The position numbers and the translations under genes were made by a program. From positions 62,001 through 126,000 of the forward strand of contig CAIYLH010000070.1 in NCBI GenBank assembly GCA_903927005.1: a stretch of 64,000 nucleotides of DNA, in the 5' to 3' direction. Positions 8,899 to 18,596 of the stretch are shown one piece after another. Position 1 is the stretch's first letter, and the number at the start of each line of letters is the position of its first letter. Under the pieces are notes generated by a model. That model was not told the origin of the DNA. It searched no databases and was given only the letters and a program-made list of their open reading frames with translations. This stretch comes from an uncultured Pseudomonadota bacterium. Its GTDB lineage: Bacteria > Pseudomonadota > Gammaproteobacteria > Steroidobacterales > Steroidobacteraceae.

Positions 8899-9360
8899 AT
8901 GCGCAAACTCGATCAGTGGCTCGACGAATACGCACTCAGCCACCGCCATCCGGTGAATAAGATGCTGCACTGGATCTGCGTACCGCTGATCGTACTCGCG
9001 CTACTGGGGCTGCTGGCCTCGCTACCGATACCGGCCGCCCTGAGCCACTGGCCCGGCGGCTGGGCGAGCGCGGTCGCGGTCGCGGCGCTCATCTACTACA
9101 CACGACTGTCAACGCGACTCGCGCTCGGAATGCTGCCGGTGTTCGCGCTGCTAGGGATCAGTGTGCACGCGCTTTCGATGTTGTCAGCGCCACTGTGGCG
9201 ATCGAGCCTCGTAATCTTTGGCATCGCCTGGATCGGCCAGTTCATAGGCCATGCGATCGAGAAGCAGCGGCCCTCGTTCTTCAAGGACCTGCAGTTCCTG
9301 CTGATCGGACCGCTATGGCTGCTGGCCGCGGCATACCGCCGCGCAATGCTGCGCTACTGA
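8899..9360 (+). CDS. DUF962/Mpo1-like membrane protein
   Basis: The 153-residue integral membrane protein opens with WLDEYALSHRHPVNKMLHWICVP. This contains the HxxPxNxxxH pattern of the DUF962 family, to which yeast Mpo1, a dioxygenase in 2-hydroxy fatty acid alpha-oxidation, belongs. The C-terminal block IGQFIGHAIEKQRPSFF and about four TM segments also fit. Whether the bacterial protein has the same activity is unknown. The ATG at 8899 has GGAG upstream inside the palindrome. Confidence 0.83.
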   Translation: MRKLDQWLDEYALSHRHPVNKMLHWICVPLIVLALLGLLASLPIPAALSHWPGGWASAVAVAALIYYTRLSTRLALGMLPVFALLGISVHALSMLSAPLWRSSLVIFGIAWIGQFIGHAIEKQRPSFFKDLQFLLIGPLWLLAAAYRRAMLRY

Positions 9361-9363
9361 GCG

Positions 9364-9573
9364 TCAGGTCGATCCGCCGCCGCTGTGCCGCAAGGGACGG
9401 CTCTCACGCGGGCTAAGCTGCTCGGTGACGATGCGCTGGTAAACGGCCGACACGGTCCGACCCAGCGTCTTTGCGATCTCGGCGCGCGGCATCTCGCGAG
9501 CAACCAGCAACTTCAGTTTCCTGAGGTCCGACGGCGTCCAGCCGTGCCCGTGGTGAGCGCGCTTTCTTGTCAT
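9364..9573 (-). CDS. Small HTH-like protein
   Basis: The 69-residue basic protein has a core GWTPSDLRKLKLLVARE followed by EIAKTLGRTVSAVYQRI. This resembles a Myb/SANT-like or sigma-region-4-like helix-turn-helix in which Trp and AVYQR are typical. DNA binding is inferred from this pattern only, and no partner is obvious. It converges with the DUF962 gene 3 nt away and is not part of the malic enzyme operon (about 100 nt gap). Confidence 0.55.
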   Translation of the reverse strand: MTRKRAHHGHGWTPSDLRKLKLLVAREMPRAEIAKTLGRTVSAVYQRIVTEQLSPRESRPLRHSGGGST

Positions 9574-9675
9574 TCGATGTGAACTCTTGAGATCCGGAGG
9601 CCCGAACGGGCGAGCAATAATGCCCGGGAACCTCCAGCCAATCCACCCCAGAAAATCTATGCTAAATGCCGTACT

Positions 9676-10980
9676 TCAGACGCGCCGGCCAGTCAAGACC
9701 GCAGCGCGCACAGCCTCTGCAACCGCAGCGTGCACGGCAGGATCCAACGGGTCGGGTACCAGGTCCTCCTCCGGCGCGAGTTCGGCAATGGAGTGTGCGG
9801 CCGCCATCAGCATCTGGTCGGTGATCGAGGTCGCGCGCGCATCCAGTGCACCTTTGAAAAGGCCAGGAAAGCCGAGCACGTTGTTGATTCCCTTGCCATC
9901 TGCGGCAAACGCTGCGCCGTGCTCCAGCGCCACGATGGGTTCGATTTCCGGATCTGGATTCGACAGCGCGAGGATCACCTGGCCGGGCCGCACCCATTCC
10001 GGTCGGATTAGGCCGCGCACTCCAGTGGTCGCGATGATGATGTCGCACTGCGCCATAACCTGTTCGAGCGTCGCCGGCTCGCCGCCGAGGGCACGCAGCC
10101 GCTCAAGCGCCGCGCCGCTCAGATCCGCGCCAAGTATGCGACCCGCGCCATGGGCGCGTAACAGACGCACGATGCCAAGCCCAGCGGCGCCAAGCCCGAT
10201 TTGGCCGATCACACTGTGTTCGAGCAGTCGGCCGACACGGCGCGCGGCATTGTGCAGTGCAGCGAGCACGACGACCGCGGTGCAATGCTGGTCATCGTGC
10301 AGCACCGGCTTGTTGAGGCGCTTGCGCAACTCCGCCTCTATCTCGAAGCAGGCGGGAGCGGCGATGTCCTCCAGCTGGATCGCGCCGAACGATTTCTCGA
10401 TCGCGAGAATCGTCTCTATGACGCGTTTTGGATCGCGGTCATCAACCAGGATCGGAATGCCGTTGAGGCCAACCAGCGAGGCAAACAGCGCCGCCTTGCC
10501 CTCCATGACCGGCAGCCCCGCCAGCGGGCCTATGTCACCCAGGCCGAGGATCGCCGTGCCGTTGGTGATAATCGCCACCGTTCGCCCCAGACTGGTGTAA
10601 TCCCAGGCACGCGCCGGCTCATCACGAATCGCAAGACAAACACGCGCGACTCCTGGGGTGTAGATGTCGCGCAGCACCTGCTGGGTGTTAATCGGCAAAC
10701 TCGAGGACATGCGTAGCTTGCCGCCGCGATGGCGGTTGAAGACGCGATCCGACTTGCCGACGAAACGCGCCGTCGGTAGCTCGCCGATGCGGTCGTACAG
10801 ACTGCGGTCGGCAGACTCATCCATCTCGAGTGTTATTTCCCACTGAGTGCGACCCTGCTCGCGCTTGATCGCATGCAGGTGCTCGATCACCAGTCCTGCA
10901 TCGGCGATTACCTGCAAGACACGGGCGAGACTGCCTGGCTGGTGAATCGTCTCGATTATCAGAATTTCGGGAATCTTCAT
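9676..10980 (-). CDS. Malic enzyme with N-terminal ACT domain
   Basis: The 434-residue enzyme oxidatively decarboxylates malate to pyruvate with NAD(P). Residues 1-85 form an ACT domain (MKIPEILIIETIHQPGSLAR), a likely allosteric amino-acid sensor. The malic N domain has the Tyr in DIYTPGVARVCLAI, the Lys in GLPVMEGKAALF and the metal site VLHDDQHCTAVV. The NAD-binding domain starts GQIGLGAAGLGI. The C-terminal phosphotransacetylase domain of some proteobacterial malic enzymes is absent. ATG 10980 overlaps the stop of the upstream deacetylase-fold gene as ATGA, so the two are translationally coupled. Confidence 0.9.
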   Translation of the reverse strand: MKIPEILIIETIHQPGSLARVLQVIADAGLVIEHLHAIKREQGRTQWEITLEMDESADRSLYDRIGELPTARFVGKSDRVFNRHRGGKLRMSSSLPINTQQVLRDIYTPGVARVCLAIRDEPARAWDYTSLGRTVAIITNGTAILGLGDIGPLAGLPVMEGKAALFASLVGLNGIPILVDDRDPKRVIETILAIEKSFGAIQLEDIAAPACFEIEAELRKRLNKPVLHDDQHCTAVVVLAALHNAARRVGRLLEHSVIGQIGLGAAGLGIVRLLRAHGAGRILGADLSGAALERLRALGGEPATLEQVMAQCDIIIATTGVRGLIRPEWVRPGQVILALSNPDPEIEPIVALEHGAAFAADGKGINNVLGFPGLFKGALDARATSITDQMLMAAAHSIAELAPEEDLVPDPLDPAVHAAVAEAVRAAVLTGRRV

Positions 10981-11894
10981 GATGCCTCGCACTCCAGCCG
11001 CCAACGCTGCACGGCTTCCTCGAACACTATCGCATGCAATTCCGCTGTGCGCAGCGTCGTTGGCGCGTAACCACCGCCAAGGACGATCACCAACGGCAGC
11101 CCTGCCTTGCGCACCGTGTCGATCACCAGCCGATCACGCCGGCGAAGACCGGCCTCGCTCAAGGCGAGACGCCCGTAGTGATCGCCGGCGACCACGTCGA
11201 CACCTGCGACATAGAAAGCAATGCCGGCATCGGCAGCCGACAGTGCCGTAACGAGCGCAGGAGCTAGCGCCGCGAGGTAATCCTCATCACCAGTCCCGTC
11301 CGCCAGGCCAACGTCACGTGTAGAGCGCTCCTTGCGCACGGGATAGTTTCGCTCACCGTGCAGCGACAGCGTATAGACCGCCGGGTCGTCGGCGAATAAC
11401 GCCGCGGTGCCGTTGCCCTGATGCACATCCAGGTCAACGACCAGCGCACGCCGAACTTGCGAGTCGCCACGCAAAGCGTGGATTGCCACCGCGACGTCAT
11501 TGAGCACGCAAAACCCCTCGCCGTGATCAGCGAAGGCATGATGCGTGCCGCCAGCAAGGTTTGCTGCCATGCCGTCAGCAATTGCAGCCTCAGCGGCCAA
11601 CACCGTGCCGTGCACCGCCAGCCTCGAGCGACGCCACAGGCGCGCAGTCAACGGCACACCAAGACGACGTACATCGGCAGCCGCCAGCGTTCCGGCGGCC
11701 AGATGCGCAAGGTAGGCCTGCTCGTGAACGGCGCCCAATAGCGCGAGGCTCACCTCTTGCGGCTCCATGATGTCGCCCGGCGCAAGGAGCCCACGCGCGC
11801 ACAGCAGGTCGTGCAGCAGGGGGTACTTCCCCATCGGGTAGGGGTGGCTGGGCGGCAAGTCGACGCGATAGTCGGGGTGGTAACTGATGCGCAT
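10977..11894 (-). CDS. Histone-deacetylase-fold amidohydrolase
   Basis: The 305-residue protein belongs to the arginase/deacetylase (HDAC) fold and should deacetylate an acyl-lysine, acetylpolyamine or similar amide using Zn. Visible motifs are GGTHHAFADHGEGFC (catalytic His pair), VVDLDVHQGNGTAAL (metal-binding Asp-x-His), YVAGVDVV and the glycine-rich end LGGGYAP. MRISYHPDYR at 11894 is taken as the start because it begins the conserved fold. Its neighbour is the ACT-malic enzyme, which overlaps it. The true substrate is unknown. Confidence 0.86.
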   Translation of the reverse strand: MRISYHPDYRVDLPPSHPYPMGKYPLLHDLLCARGLLAPGDIMEPQEVSLALLGAVHEQAYLAHLAAGTLAAADVRRLGVPLTARLWRRSRLAVHGTVLAAEAAIADGMAANLAGGTHHAFADHGEGFCVLNDVAVAIHALRGDSQVRRALVVDLDVHQGNGTAALFADDPAVYTLSLHGERNYPVRKERSTRDVGLADGTGDEDYLAALAPALVTALSAADAGIAFYVAGVDVVAGDHYGRLALSEAGLRRRDRLVIDTVRKAGLPLVIVLGGGYAPTTLRTAELHAIVFEEAVQRWRLECEAS

Positions 11895-12074
11895 CGGTAG
11901 CAAATTCCAGCGCCGCAGATCGACGACGCATACCGGAGGAATGCTCGCCGTATCGCGACGGGGGGTCAAGCGCTAGGCCACGACTCAAGCTTAGGCGGTC
12001 TTAATGCAATCCTACGCCAGCGACCGCTAAGCTGGCGGCACCGAATGTCCACCGCGCGCTGTTCAGGAACCCTC

Positions 12075-13133
12075 ATGACCTCACATCCTAAGCGTTCCGC
12101 GCTGCTGCCCGTCGCCTGCGCGACGCTGCTCGCCGTCGCGCCGACGGCTGCGCTCGCGGCTCCGGCCGCCAGCACGTACGAGATCGTGCAGCGCTGGCAG
12201 ATTGGCGGGACTGGCGGTTGGGACTATCTGACGATGGACTCCGCGCGCCACCGGCTGTTCATCAGTCGCGGCGACCACGTCGATGTGCTAGACACGGCCA
12301 CCGGTAAGGTAACCGGCCGGATCTTTGATACCAACGGCGTACACGCGGTGGTGCTGGCCGAGAAACTTCACCGCGGCTACACCACCAACGGCAAGTCGAA
12401 CTCGATCACCGAGTTCGACCTCGACAGCCTGACAGTGCTACGGGAGGTGCCGATTCCTGCCGCCAACCCGGATGCCGCGCTGTACGAGCCAGCAGGCAAC
12501 CACCTCTACGTATTCAACGGCAAGAGCCACGATGCTCTGGTGCTGGATGCCGCGACACTCGGGGTCGTAAAGAAGCTGCCGATGCCGGACAAGCCCGAGT
12601 TCGCCCAGGATGACGGCGCCGGTCATGTCTACGTCAACATTGAAAGCGAAAAGGGCCAGCTGGTACGCATCAATGCCAAGACGCTCATGATCGACGCCAC
12701 TTGGGATCTGCCTGGCTGCGCGACACCGAGCGGGCTGGCGCTGGACCGCCAGCACGCCCGGCTATTCTCGGTCTGCGACGGCAACGTCATGGCCGTGACC
12801 GACGCACACACCGGCCATTCGGTGGCGACGGTGCCGATTGGCGTAGGCCCCGATGCCGCGGAGTACGACGCCGCGCATGCGCTGGTGCTGAGCTCCAACG
12901 GCGGCGGGACGCTTTCGGTGATTCAACAGGAGGACGCAGACCATTATCGCGTCGCCACGACGTTGGCAACCCAGAAAGGCGCACGCACGATGGCATTCGA
13001 CCCCGCGACGCGCCGGATCTATCTGGTGACCTCGGAGTTCGGACCAACGCCCGTCCCGACGGCCGAGCAACCGCACCCGCGGCCGCTGCAGGTGCCGGGC
13101 ACATTCACGGTGCTAGTCGCCGAACCGCGCTAA
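12075..13133 (+). CDS. Secreted YncE-like beta-propeller protein
   Basis: The 352-residue exported protein has a signal peptide ending near ALAAPAAS (about residue 34). Repeated blade motifs follow, such as RLFISRGDHVDVLDTATGKV, LYVFNGKSHDALVLDA and RLFSVCDGNVMAVTDA, the pattern of YVTN/YncE seven-bladed propellers. Such proteins bind DNA, ligands or partner proteins in the periplasm; no catalytic residues can be assigned. It is divergent from the HDAC gene across a 180-bp spacer and convergent with the RND operon. Confidence 0.82.
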   Translation: MTSHPKRSALLPVACATLLAVAPTAALAAPAASTYEIVQRWQIGGTGGWDYLTMDSARHRLFISRGDHVDVLDTATGKVTGRIFDTNGVHAVVLAEKLHRGYTTNGKSNSITEFDLDSLTVLREVPIPAANPDAALYEPAGNHLYVFNGKSHDALVLDAATLGVVKKLPMPDKPEFAQDDGAGHVYVNIESEKGQLVRINAKTLMIDATWDLPGCATPSGLALDRQHARLFSVCDGNVMAVTDAHTGHSVATVPIGVGPDAAEYDAAHALVLSSNGGGTLSVIQQEDADHYRVATTLATQKGARTMAFDPATRRIYLVTSEFGPTPVPTAEQPHPRPLQVPGTFTVLVAEPR

Positions 13134-13150
13134 AACGCCGTCTGCGGTGG

Positions 13151-16100
13151 CTACGACCGCCGCAGCCAGCCGTACAACGCCGGCATTGCCAGCAACACCA
13201 GCGGTAGCGCGCCGGCGAGGCCCGCGATGATCGCAATCGCGAGGGGTGCCTGCATTTCGGCGCCGCTGCCGATTCCGAGCGCCAGCGGCAGCAGCGCAAG
13301 TATCGCTATCAGTGTGGTCATCAGGATCGGCCGTAGTCGTCGCTGGCCTGCTGCAACCAGCACCGCTGCGGGGCTCACATGATCCAGCTCCAACTCCGCG
13401 AAATAAAACACTGCTAACTCCGCCACGATACCGACCGTCATCGTCAGCCCCATCATCGACGAGATGTTCAGTTCCGTCCGCGTCAGCAGCAACCCTGCAA
13501 ATACAGTAGACGCCGCTACCAGGACCGTTAAAAGGATCGAGAACACTACCGCCCACTGCTCATACAGGAACAGTAGCAGCACCATCACCAGAAGCACTGC
13601 AGCGGCGAACACCAAGCCGAGCGCCGCGAATGACCTCTGCTGTTCTGCATAGAGCCCGCCGTACTCCACTCGCACGCCGTGCGGCAGCACCATCATGCCG
13701 ATGGCGCGCCGAACATCCGCCATCGCAGAACCCAGATCCCGACCCTCGAGACGGGCCGTCACGGCGACCTGCTGCGCAAGATCCTCGCGCTGCACCTGCG
13801 GCTGGCCCGACACGACGCTGACGCTCGCAATCCGACGCACCGGCAGCAGGCGGCCATCACCGCTACGCAGGCGCAGATCGCCGATCGACTCGACACGGTT
13901 GCGAGCCGTGGGCGAGCTCCAGACACGGATTCCAACCAGCTTCTCGCCAACCTGGATTCGGCCCACCACCGTGCCACCCACCAGAGCTTCCAGCTGCCGT
14001 GCGACGAGGTCGGCATCCAGTCCTTCCCGAATCGCGCGCGCACGATCAACGCGAACCTCAATTGCATCACCTGCGACGCGCAGCCCATCCTGAACCTCGA
14101 CGATGCCAGGCAGCTGGCCGATGCGCGCCGCAACGCGCGGCGCGAGCGCGCGCAGCTGCGCCAGATCGTCACCGAACAGCTTTACCTCGACCGGTTGTGG
14201 CACGGCGGTGAGGTCACCGATCAGGTCTTCCATCAGTTGTGCGGTCTCGATCTGCAGACCAGGAACCTTCGCCTCAACACGGCCTCGAAGGTCGGCCATG
14301 ACCTCTTCAATGCCGCGCCTTCGCGTGCCGCGTAGGCGTATGAAGTAATCGCCCTCGTTCGCCTCGGTTAGGCCACCTCCTAGCTGCACGCCCGTACGCC
14401 TAGAGTAGGTCGCTACCTCCGGAGTTGCCCGAATCCGCTCCTCCACTTGGCGCAGCAACCGATCTGTCTCTGCAAGCGAAGTGCCCGGTGCGGCCCGGTA
14501 GTCGAGGATAAAACCGCCCTCGTCCATCTTCGGCATGAAACCCGAAGGCAGGACCATATATGCACCGACGCCACAGGCGCTGACCAGCACCAACAACGCA
14601 GCTACCCGGCGCGGATGCGCAATTGCGGCCGTCGCCGCAGACGCGTAGCCCGCCGTAAGTCGGGTGAACCAGGCAGGAGCGTGTGTGCCGGCCGCCTTGG
14701 AGCGGCTAATGAGCGCGTCTGCCAACAGCGGAACTGCAAGCCACGCCACTAGGAAGGAGACAGCGAGCGCCGACGCCATCGTCAGGGCGAGCGCCTTGAA
14801 GAAGCCACCGGTCACGCCCGACAAAAATGCGAGTGGCACGAAGATCACGATCGTCGCGAGCGAGGAGCCGAGCAGCGGCTGCAACATCTCGCCAGCAGCA
14901 GCCAGCAACGACGTGCTGGCAGGCGTAAGCGCCTCATCGTGGCGCCGAACCATGTGCTCGACCATCACCACCGCGTCATCGACGATCAACCCAACGGCGG
15001 CCGCCATCCCGCCGAGCGTCATGATATTAAAGCTCATACCAAACAACTGCAGTAGCAGCGCGGTAATGGCGAGTACAGTCGGCAGAACGACTGCGACGAC
15101 CAACGTCAGCCGCAGATCCTGCAGGAAAGCGAACAGCACCGCTGCGGCGAGCAGTGCGCCGATCAGGATCGAGTCACGCACACTGTGTGCCGCCGCGGTC
15201 ACAAGCTCCGACTGGTCGTAAAACGTCGCGACGTGTACGTCCGGCGGCAGCTCATCGCGATGAGCGGTTAGGACTAACTCTATCGCATGCACCAAAGCTG
15301 GCGCGTTAGCGCCGCGAGTCTGACGTACATTGATCAGCACCGCGTCGCGGCCGTCCGCCGTCACTCGCGTATGCAGAGGCGCCGGGGCATTGACGACCTC
15401 CGCCACCGCACGTAGCGGCACAATGCCAGCGCCACTGGCGTGCACCGGCAGCGCCAGAATGTCGTCGCGGCTACGCAAACGGGCATCCGTCAGCGTCAGG
15501 AACAGCGTACTGCGATCTTCAAGGCGACCGGCCGAAGACACCAGGTGACTTGCCTGCAGCTGCTGGATTAGATCGGTGATGGAGATCCCCGCAGCTGCGA
15601 GCCGCGCCGGATCGACCTGCACCTGGTATTCGGCAAGCTGGCCGCCGAGCACCTCGACCTGCGCAACGTCGGGCACCGTCGCGATCAAAGGCCGCAGGCG
15701 GTAGTAGGCTAAGTCGCGTAATTCGACCAGACTGCGCTTGTCCGAGGTCAGCGACAGCCCCACGACCGGAAATACGGTCGGGTCCATGCGGCGCACCTCG
15801 AACGTCGTGCCAACAGGCATCTCAGCCAGCGCGCGATTCATGGCCGACTCAACCTGAAGCTGCGCGGCGACCATGTCGGCGCCCCAGGAGAACGCCACCG
15901 ACAACTCAGCAGCGCCACGTGAGGTAGTCGAGCGGATCTGGCGTACGTCCGGGATGCTGCGGAGCGCTTGCTCCAGCGGCTGGGTCAGCTCGACGACCAT
16001 CTGGTCGGAGGGGCGTTCGCCAGCGTCGACCGATACGACGATGCGGGGAAAGTCGATTCGCGGGAACAAGCTGACCGGTAACCGTGCGGCCGCGAACAGA

Positions 16101-16168
16101 CCCGCCGCAGCAGCCACCGCGAACAGGAACAGCACCGATCGCCGGTGGGCTGCGAGCCATGCGGTCAC
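13151..16168 (-). CDS. RND efflux pump permease subunit
   Basis: This 1005-residue inner-membrane proton-driven exporter is of the AcrB/CzcA superfamily. TM1 leads to the LPVSLFPRIDFPRIVVS block, two large periplasmic loops follow, and TM4 holds the proton-relay pair in GLIVDDAVVMVEHMV. The start is GTG 16168, overlapping the stop of the membrane-fusion gene (GTGA). It is the last gene of the three-gene OMF-MFP-RND operon. The substrate cannot be told from sequence. Because its adaptor gene carries a stop codon, this pump may be non-functional in this genome. Confidence 0.9.
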   Translation of the reverse strand: MTAWLAAHRRSVLFLFAVAAAAGLFAAARLPVSLFPRIDFPRIVVSVDAGERPSDQMVVELTQPLEQALRSIPDVRQIRSTTSRGAAELSVAFSWGADMVAAQLQVESAMNRALAEMPVGTTFEVRRMDPTVFPVVGLSLTSDKRSLVELRDLAYYRLRPLIATVPDVAQVEVLGGQLAEYQVQVDPARLAAAGISITDLIQQLQASHLVSSAGRLEDRSTLFLTLTDARLRSRDDILALPVHASGAGIVPLRAVAEVVNAPAPLHTRVTADGRDAVLINVRQTRGANAPALVHAIELVLTAHRDELPPDVHVATFYDQSELVTAAAHSVRDSILIGALLAAAVLFAFLQDLRLTLVVAVVLPTVLAITALLLQLFGMSFNIMTLGGMAAAVGLIVDDAVVMVEHMVRRHDEALTPASTSLLAAAGEMLQPLLGSSLATIVIFVPLAFLSGVTGGFFKALALTMASALAVSFLVAWLAVPLLADALISRSKAAGTHAPAWFTRLTAGYASAATAAIAHPRRVAALLVLVSACGVGAYMVLPSGFMPKMDEGGFILDYRAAPGTSLAETDRLLRQVEERIRATPEVATYSRRTGVQLGGGLTEANEGDYFIRLRGTRRRGIEEVMADLRGRVEAKVPGLQIETAQLMEDLIGDLTAVPQPVEVKLFGDDLAQLRALAPRVAARIGQLPGIVEVQDGLRVAGDAIEVRVDRARAIREGLDADLVARQLEALVGGTVVGRIQVGEKLVGIRVWSSPTARNRVESIGDLRLRSGDGRLLPVRRIASVSVVSGQPQVQREDLAQQVAVTARLEGRDLGSAMADVRRAIGMMVLPHGVRVEYGGLYAEQQRSFAALGLVFAAAVLLVMVLLLFLYEQWAVVFSILLTVLVAASTVFAGLLLTRTELNISSMMGLTMTVGIVAELAVFYFAELELDHVSPAAVLVAAGQRRLRPILMTTLIAILALLPLALGIGSGAEMQAPLAIAIIAGLAGALPLVLLAMPALYGWLRRS

Positions 16169-17223
16169 GGCGAACCCTTGTCGCCAGGGACCGCCGCCAC
16201 CGGCCTGATGGCCATGCCATCGGCAACTTCGTGGTTGCCAACCGTGACCACTAATTCGCCCGCAGTTACGCCGGAGAGCAGCTCGACGTACGTGCCGTCG
16301 TCCACACCGGCCGTGACGACACGGCGCTGCGCCTTAGCATTCTTGACGACGTAGACGACCAACGCCTCATCCTCGTGCAGCAAGGCGCCAACGGGTATCG
16401 CAAGTCCCGAATGGGTGGCAATAACGACACGGCCCTCGATCTGGCTACCTGGCATGAGCCGTGAATTCACAGGCAGCGCAACGCTTGCCGCCGCTAGATG
16501 CGTATCCTTGTCTACGCGCCGCTCGATGGAGGTGACCTGACCGGTCACCTCCGCCACGTCCGACTGCGGCAGGCGCACGTGCGCCGGGGCGCCGGCGTTG
16601 ACGCGCAGCGCATCCTCAACCTCGAGGCCAATGCGAGCCTGCAAGCCGCGCTCGTACCCCAAGCGAGCGACTGGCGCACCTGCAGCGAGCAGGTCACCAG
16701 GCTGTACGACGAGACTATCCACAATCGCATCGCGAGCAGCACGCAGCACCACCTCGCGACCACCCCCCGTCCGGCTGAGCAGGCTCTCGTGCAGCTGCGC
16801 CAACGTTGCTGCTTGAACCGCCGCAGCGACGGAGTCGGCGTCAGTGGCGAGTCCCTCCTCGCGTAGCCGCTGCAAGCGGCGCGCTTCGCCGGCGGCAAGG
16901 GCTGCGTCACGGCTACTGCGATCCAGGTCCAACAGCGTTTGCGCACTGGGGCGCAACGTTGCGATGGCTTGACCGGCGTGCACCTGTTCGCCGGCCGCAA
17001 CGAGCACCTTAGCGACTCGCGATTCAACTTCGACGACCAGGGCCGCAGTCTAGCTAGGCACGAACTCGACCTGGCCGTAGCCGGTCACCGTCTGCTCGAG
17101 CGTGCGCAGGACAATCGGGGCCGTCGCGACCTCGGCAGTGGGTGCCGCAACCTCATCCTTCGCGCCACCGCAACCCGCAAGACAAATTCCCCCCATCAAC
17201 AACGCCGCAACGATCCGCTTCAT
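16165..17223 (-). pseudogene. RND membrane fusion protein interrupted by an amber codon
   Basis: The reading frame begins ATG 17223 (MKRIVAALLMGGICLAGC, a lipobox ending in Cys18). It runs 57 codons to TAG at 17052-17050 (...GYGQVEFVPS-stop) and then continues in the same frame, without a shift, to 16165. The second part reads TAALVVEVESRVAKV and then the biotinyl-lipoyl-like and barrel domains of an HlyD/RND adaptor. A single C-to-T change (CAG to TAG) explains it. The GTG at 17007 could start a 280-residue piece lacking the lipoprotein signal. Its start overlaps the TolC-like gene stop (ATGA). It is either a genuine recent nonsense mutation or a sequence error. Confidence 0.85.
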
Positions 17224-18596
17224 GGGACGAGCTCCAAATCTGTCAGGGGTTGTCCAACCGCGAGCAAAAGACCGACGCGCTCTTCGGCGCAGGCCTGCTG
17301 TAGTGCGAGCAGCGTCAAGGAGCGGTCGAGCGCTGCAGCGCGCACCGCTTCCGCGACTGGCCATGTCGCATCCCCGCGAATCGCCGCCGCTTCATAGGCG
17401 GCCGCGATTCGCTCCAACTCCGGCGCCTGCGCCTCGAGCACCACGCGGGCGCGCTCATCAATCTCCAGCGCCGCCACAAGCGCCGCGATATCGGCGCGCG
17501 TCTGGTGCAGCCTAGCGGCATATTCTGCGCGCAGCTGCGCGCGGTCGGCCTCGGCGACGCGAAGGACCCCGCGACTCCTGTTCCACAGCGGCAAGTCGAC
17601 GCTGACGGCCTGACCCGACGTATAGACCCGGCTCGTATCGCGCGCGCGGTTTAGCGTCAACCCAACGCGCGGGTATTGACTGAGAACGGCGCGACGCACG
17701 ACTTGCTGCTGGCTGTCGTAGTCGGCAGCCAACGCCCGAAGATCGAGTCGCGCGACTCGCGCGACAGTAAAGAGAGTGCCGGCATCTGCGCCACGCCACG
17801 CCTTCAAGACCGGCAGTGAGGCCAGCGACAACTTCTCCTCCGGGGGGAATCCCAGCAGTCGATTGAGCTCAAGACGCGTTGCGTCAACGTCACGTGTCAC
17901 TGCAAGGGCGCGCGCCACGGCGTCAGAATCGGCGATCCGGCGCAGCTCAATCTCGTCAGCCTTCAGGTCGCGTCGTTCGCCAGCGGCCAGGCTGCGTGCA
18001 AGAGCACGGTCCGCCACTTCGGCCGCTGCGCTTGCCAGCTGCGCCGCGCGCTGCTGGTAGTGCATGCGAACCGTCAACAAACGAGCCTGACCCGCCGTCA
18101 TCCATTCAGCCCAGGCTATGTCCATACGGACGCGGGTGGCGTGCGCCTGGGCGGCTCCGCGTTCGGCGCCACGTGTGATCATCGGCCCGAGCAGGTCGAT
18201 CGCAAGGCTACCGGCCCAGGCAGCCGAAAACGTCGCATCGGGAGCGCTGGAAACCCGGTCCCGACCTATGCCGAACTGAGGGTCTGGCAGCAGGCCGCTC
18301 GCGAATACCTGTGCGTCGGCGACGCCCTGCTGGGCGCGCAACGCACGCAGATCGGGGTTAGCAAGCACACTAATCACAGCCAGCGCATCGGGCGTCAGCG
18401 GCTGTTCGAGGTCGAGCCTCATCGGTAGTAGTCGCGGATGCTGCAACAGGGGTGCGGCGCGCTCGAGCGCAGCACTGTCCGGAGGCGCAAGCACGGTCTG
18501 CAGTTCGCGATCCTCAAGGGGCTGTGCGTGATAGACAGCGCAGCTGACCGAGGTGACCAACGCACAAAGCCCGATGACGACTCGAAACCCGTACAT
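17220..18596 (-). CDS. TolC-family outer-membrane efflux protein
   Basis: The 458-residue protein forms the outer-membrane channel of a tripartite pump. It has a signal peptide (MYGFRVVIGLCALVTSVSC, possibly a lipoprotein with Cys19) and two duplicated OEP repeats rich in long helices, for example LDATRLELNRLLGF-type and RAQLRAEYAARLHQTRADIAAL-type segments. It is the first gene of the operon, followed by the broken adaptor (ATGA overlap) and the RND permease. Confidence 0.87.
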   Translation of the reverse strand: MYGFRVVIGLCALVTSVSCAVYHAQPLEDRELQTVLAPPDSAALERAAPLLQHPRLLPMRLDLEQPLTPDALAVISVLANPDLRALRAQQGVADAQVFASGLLPDPQFGIGRDRVSSAPDATFSAAWAGSLAIDLLGPMITRGAERGAAQAHATRVRMDIAWAEWMTAGQARLLTVRMHYQQRAAQLASAAAEVADRALARSLAAGERRDLKADEIELRRIADSDAVARALAVTRDVDATRLELNRLLGFPPEEKLSLASLPVLKAWRGADAGTLFTVARVARLDLRALAADYDSQQQVVRRAVLSQYPRVGLTLNRARDTSRVYTSGQAVSVDLPLWNRSRGVLRVAEADRAQLRAEYAARLHQTRADIAALVAALEIDERARVVLEAQAPELERIAAAYEAAAIRGDATWPVAEAVRAAALDRSLTLLALQQACAEERVGLLLAVGQPLTDLELVP

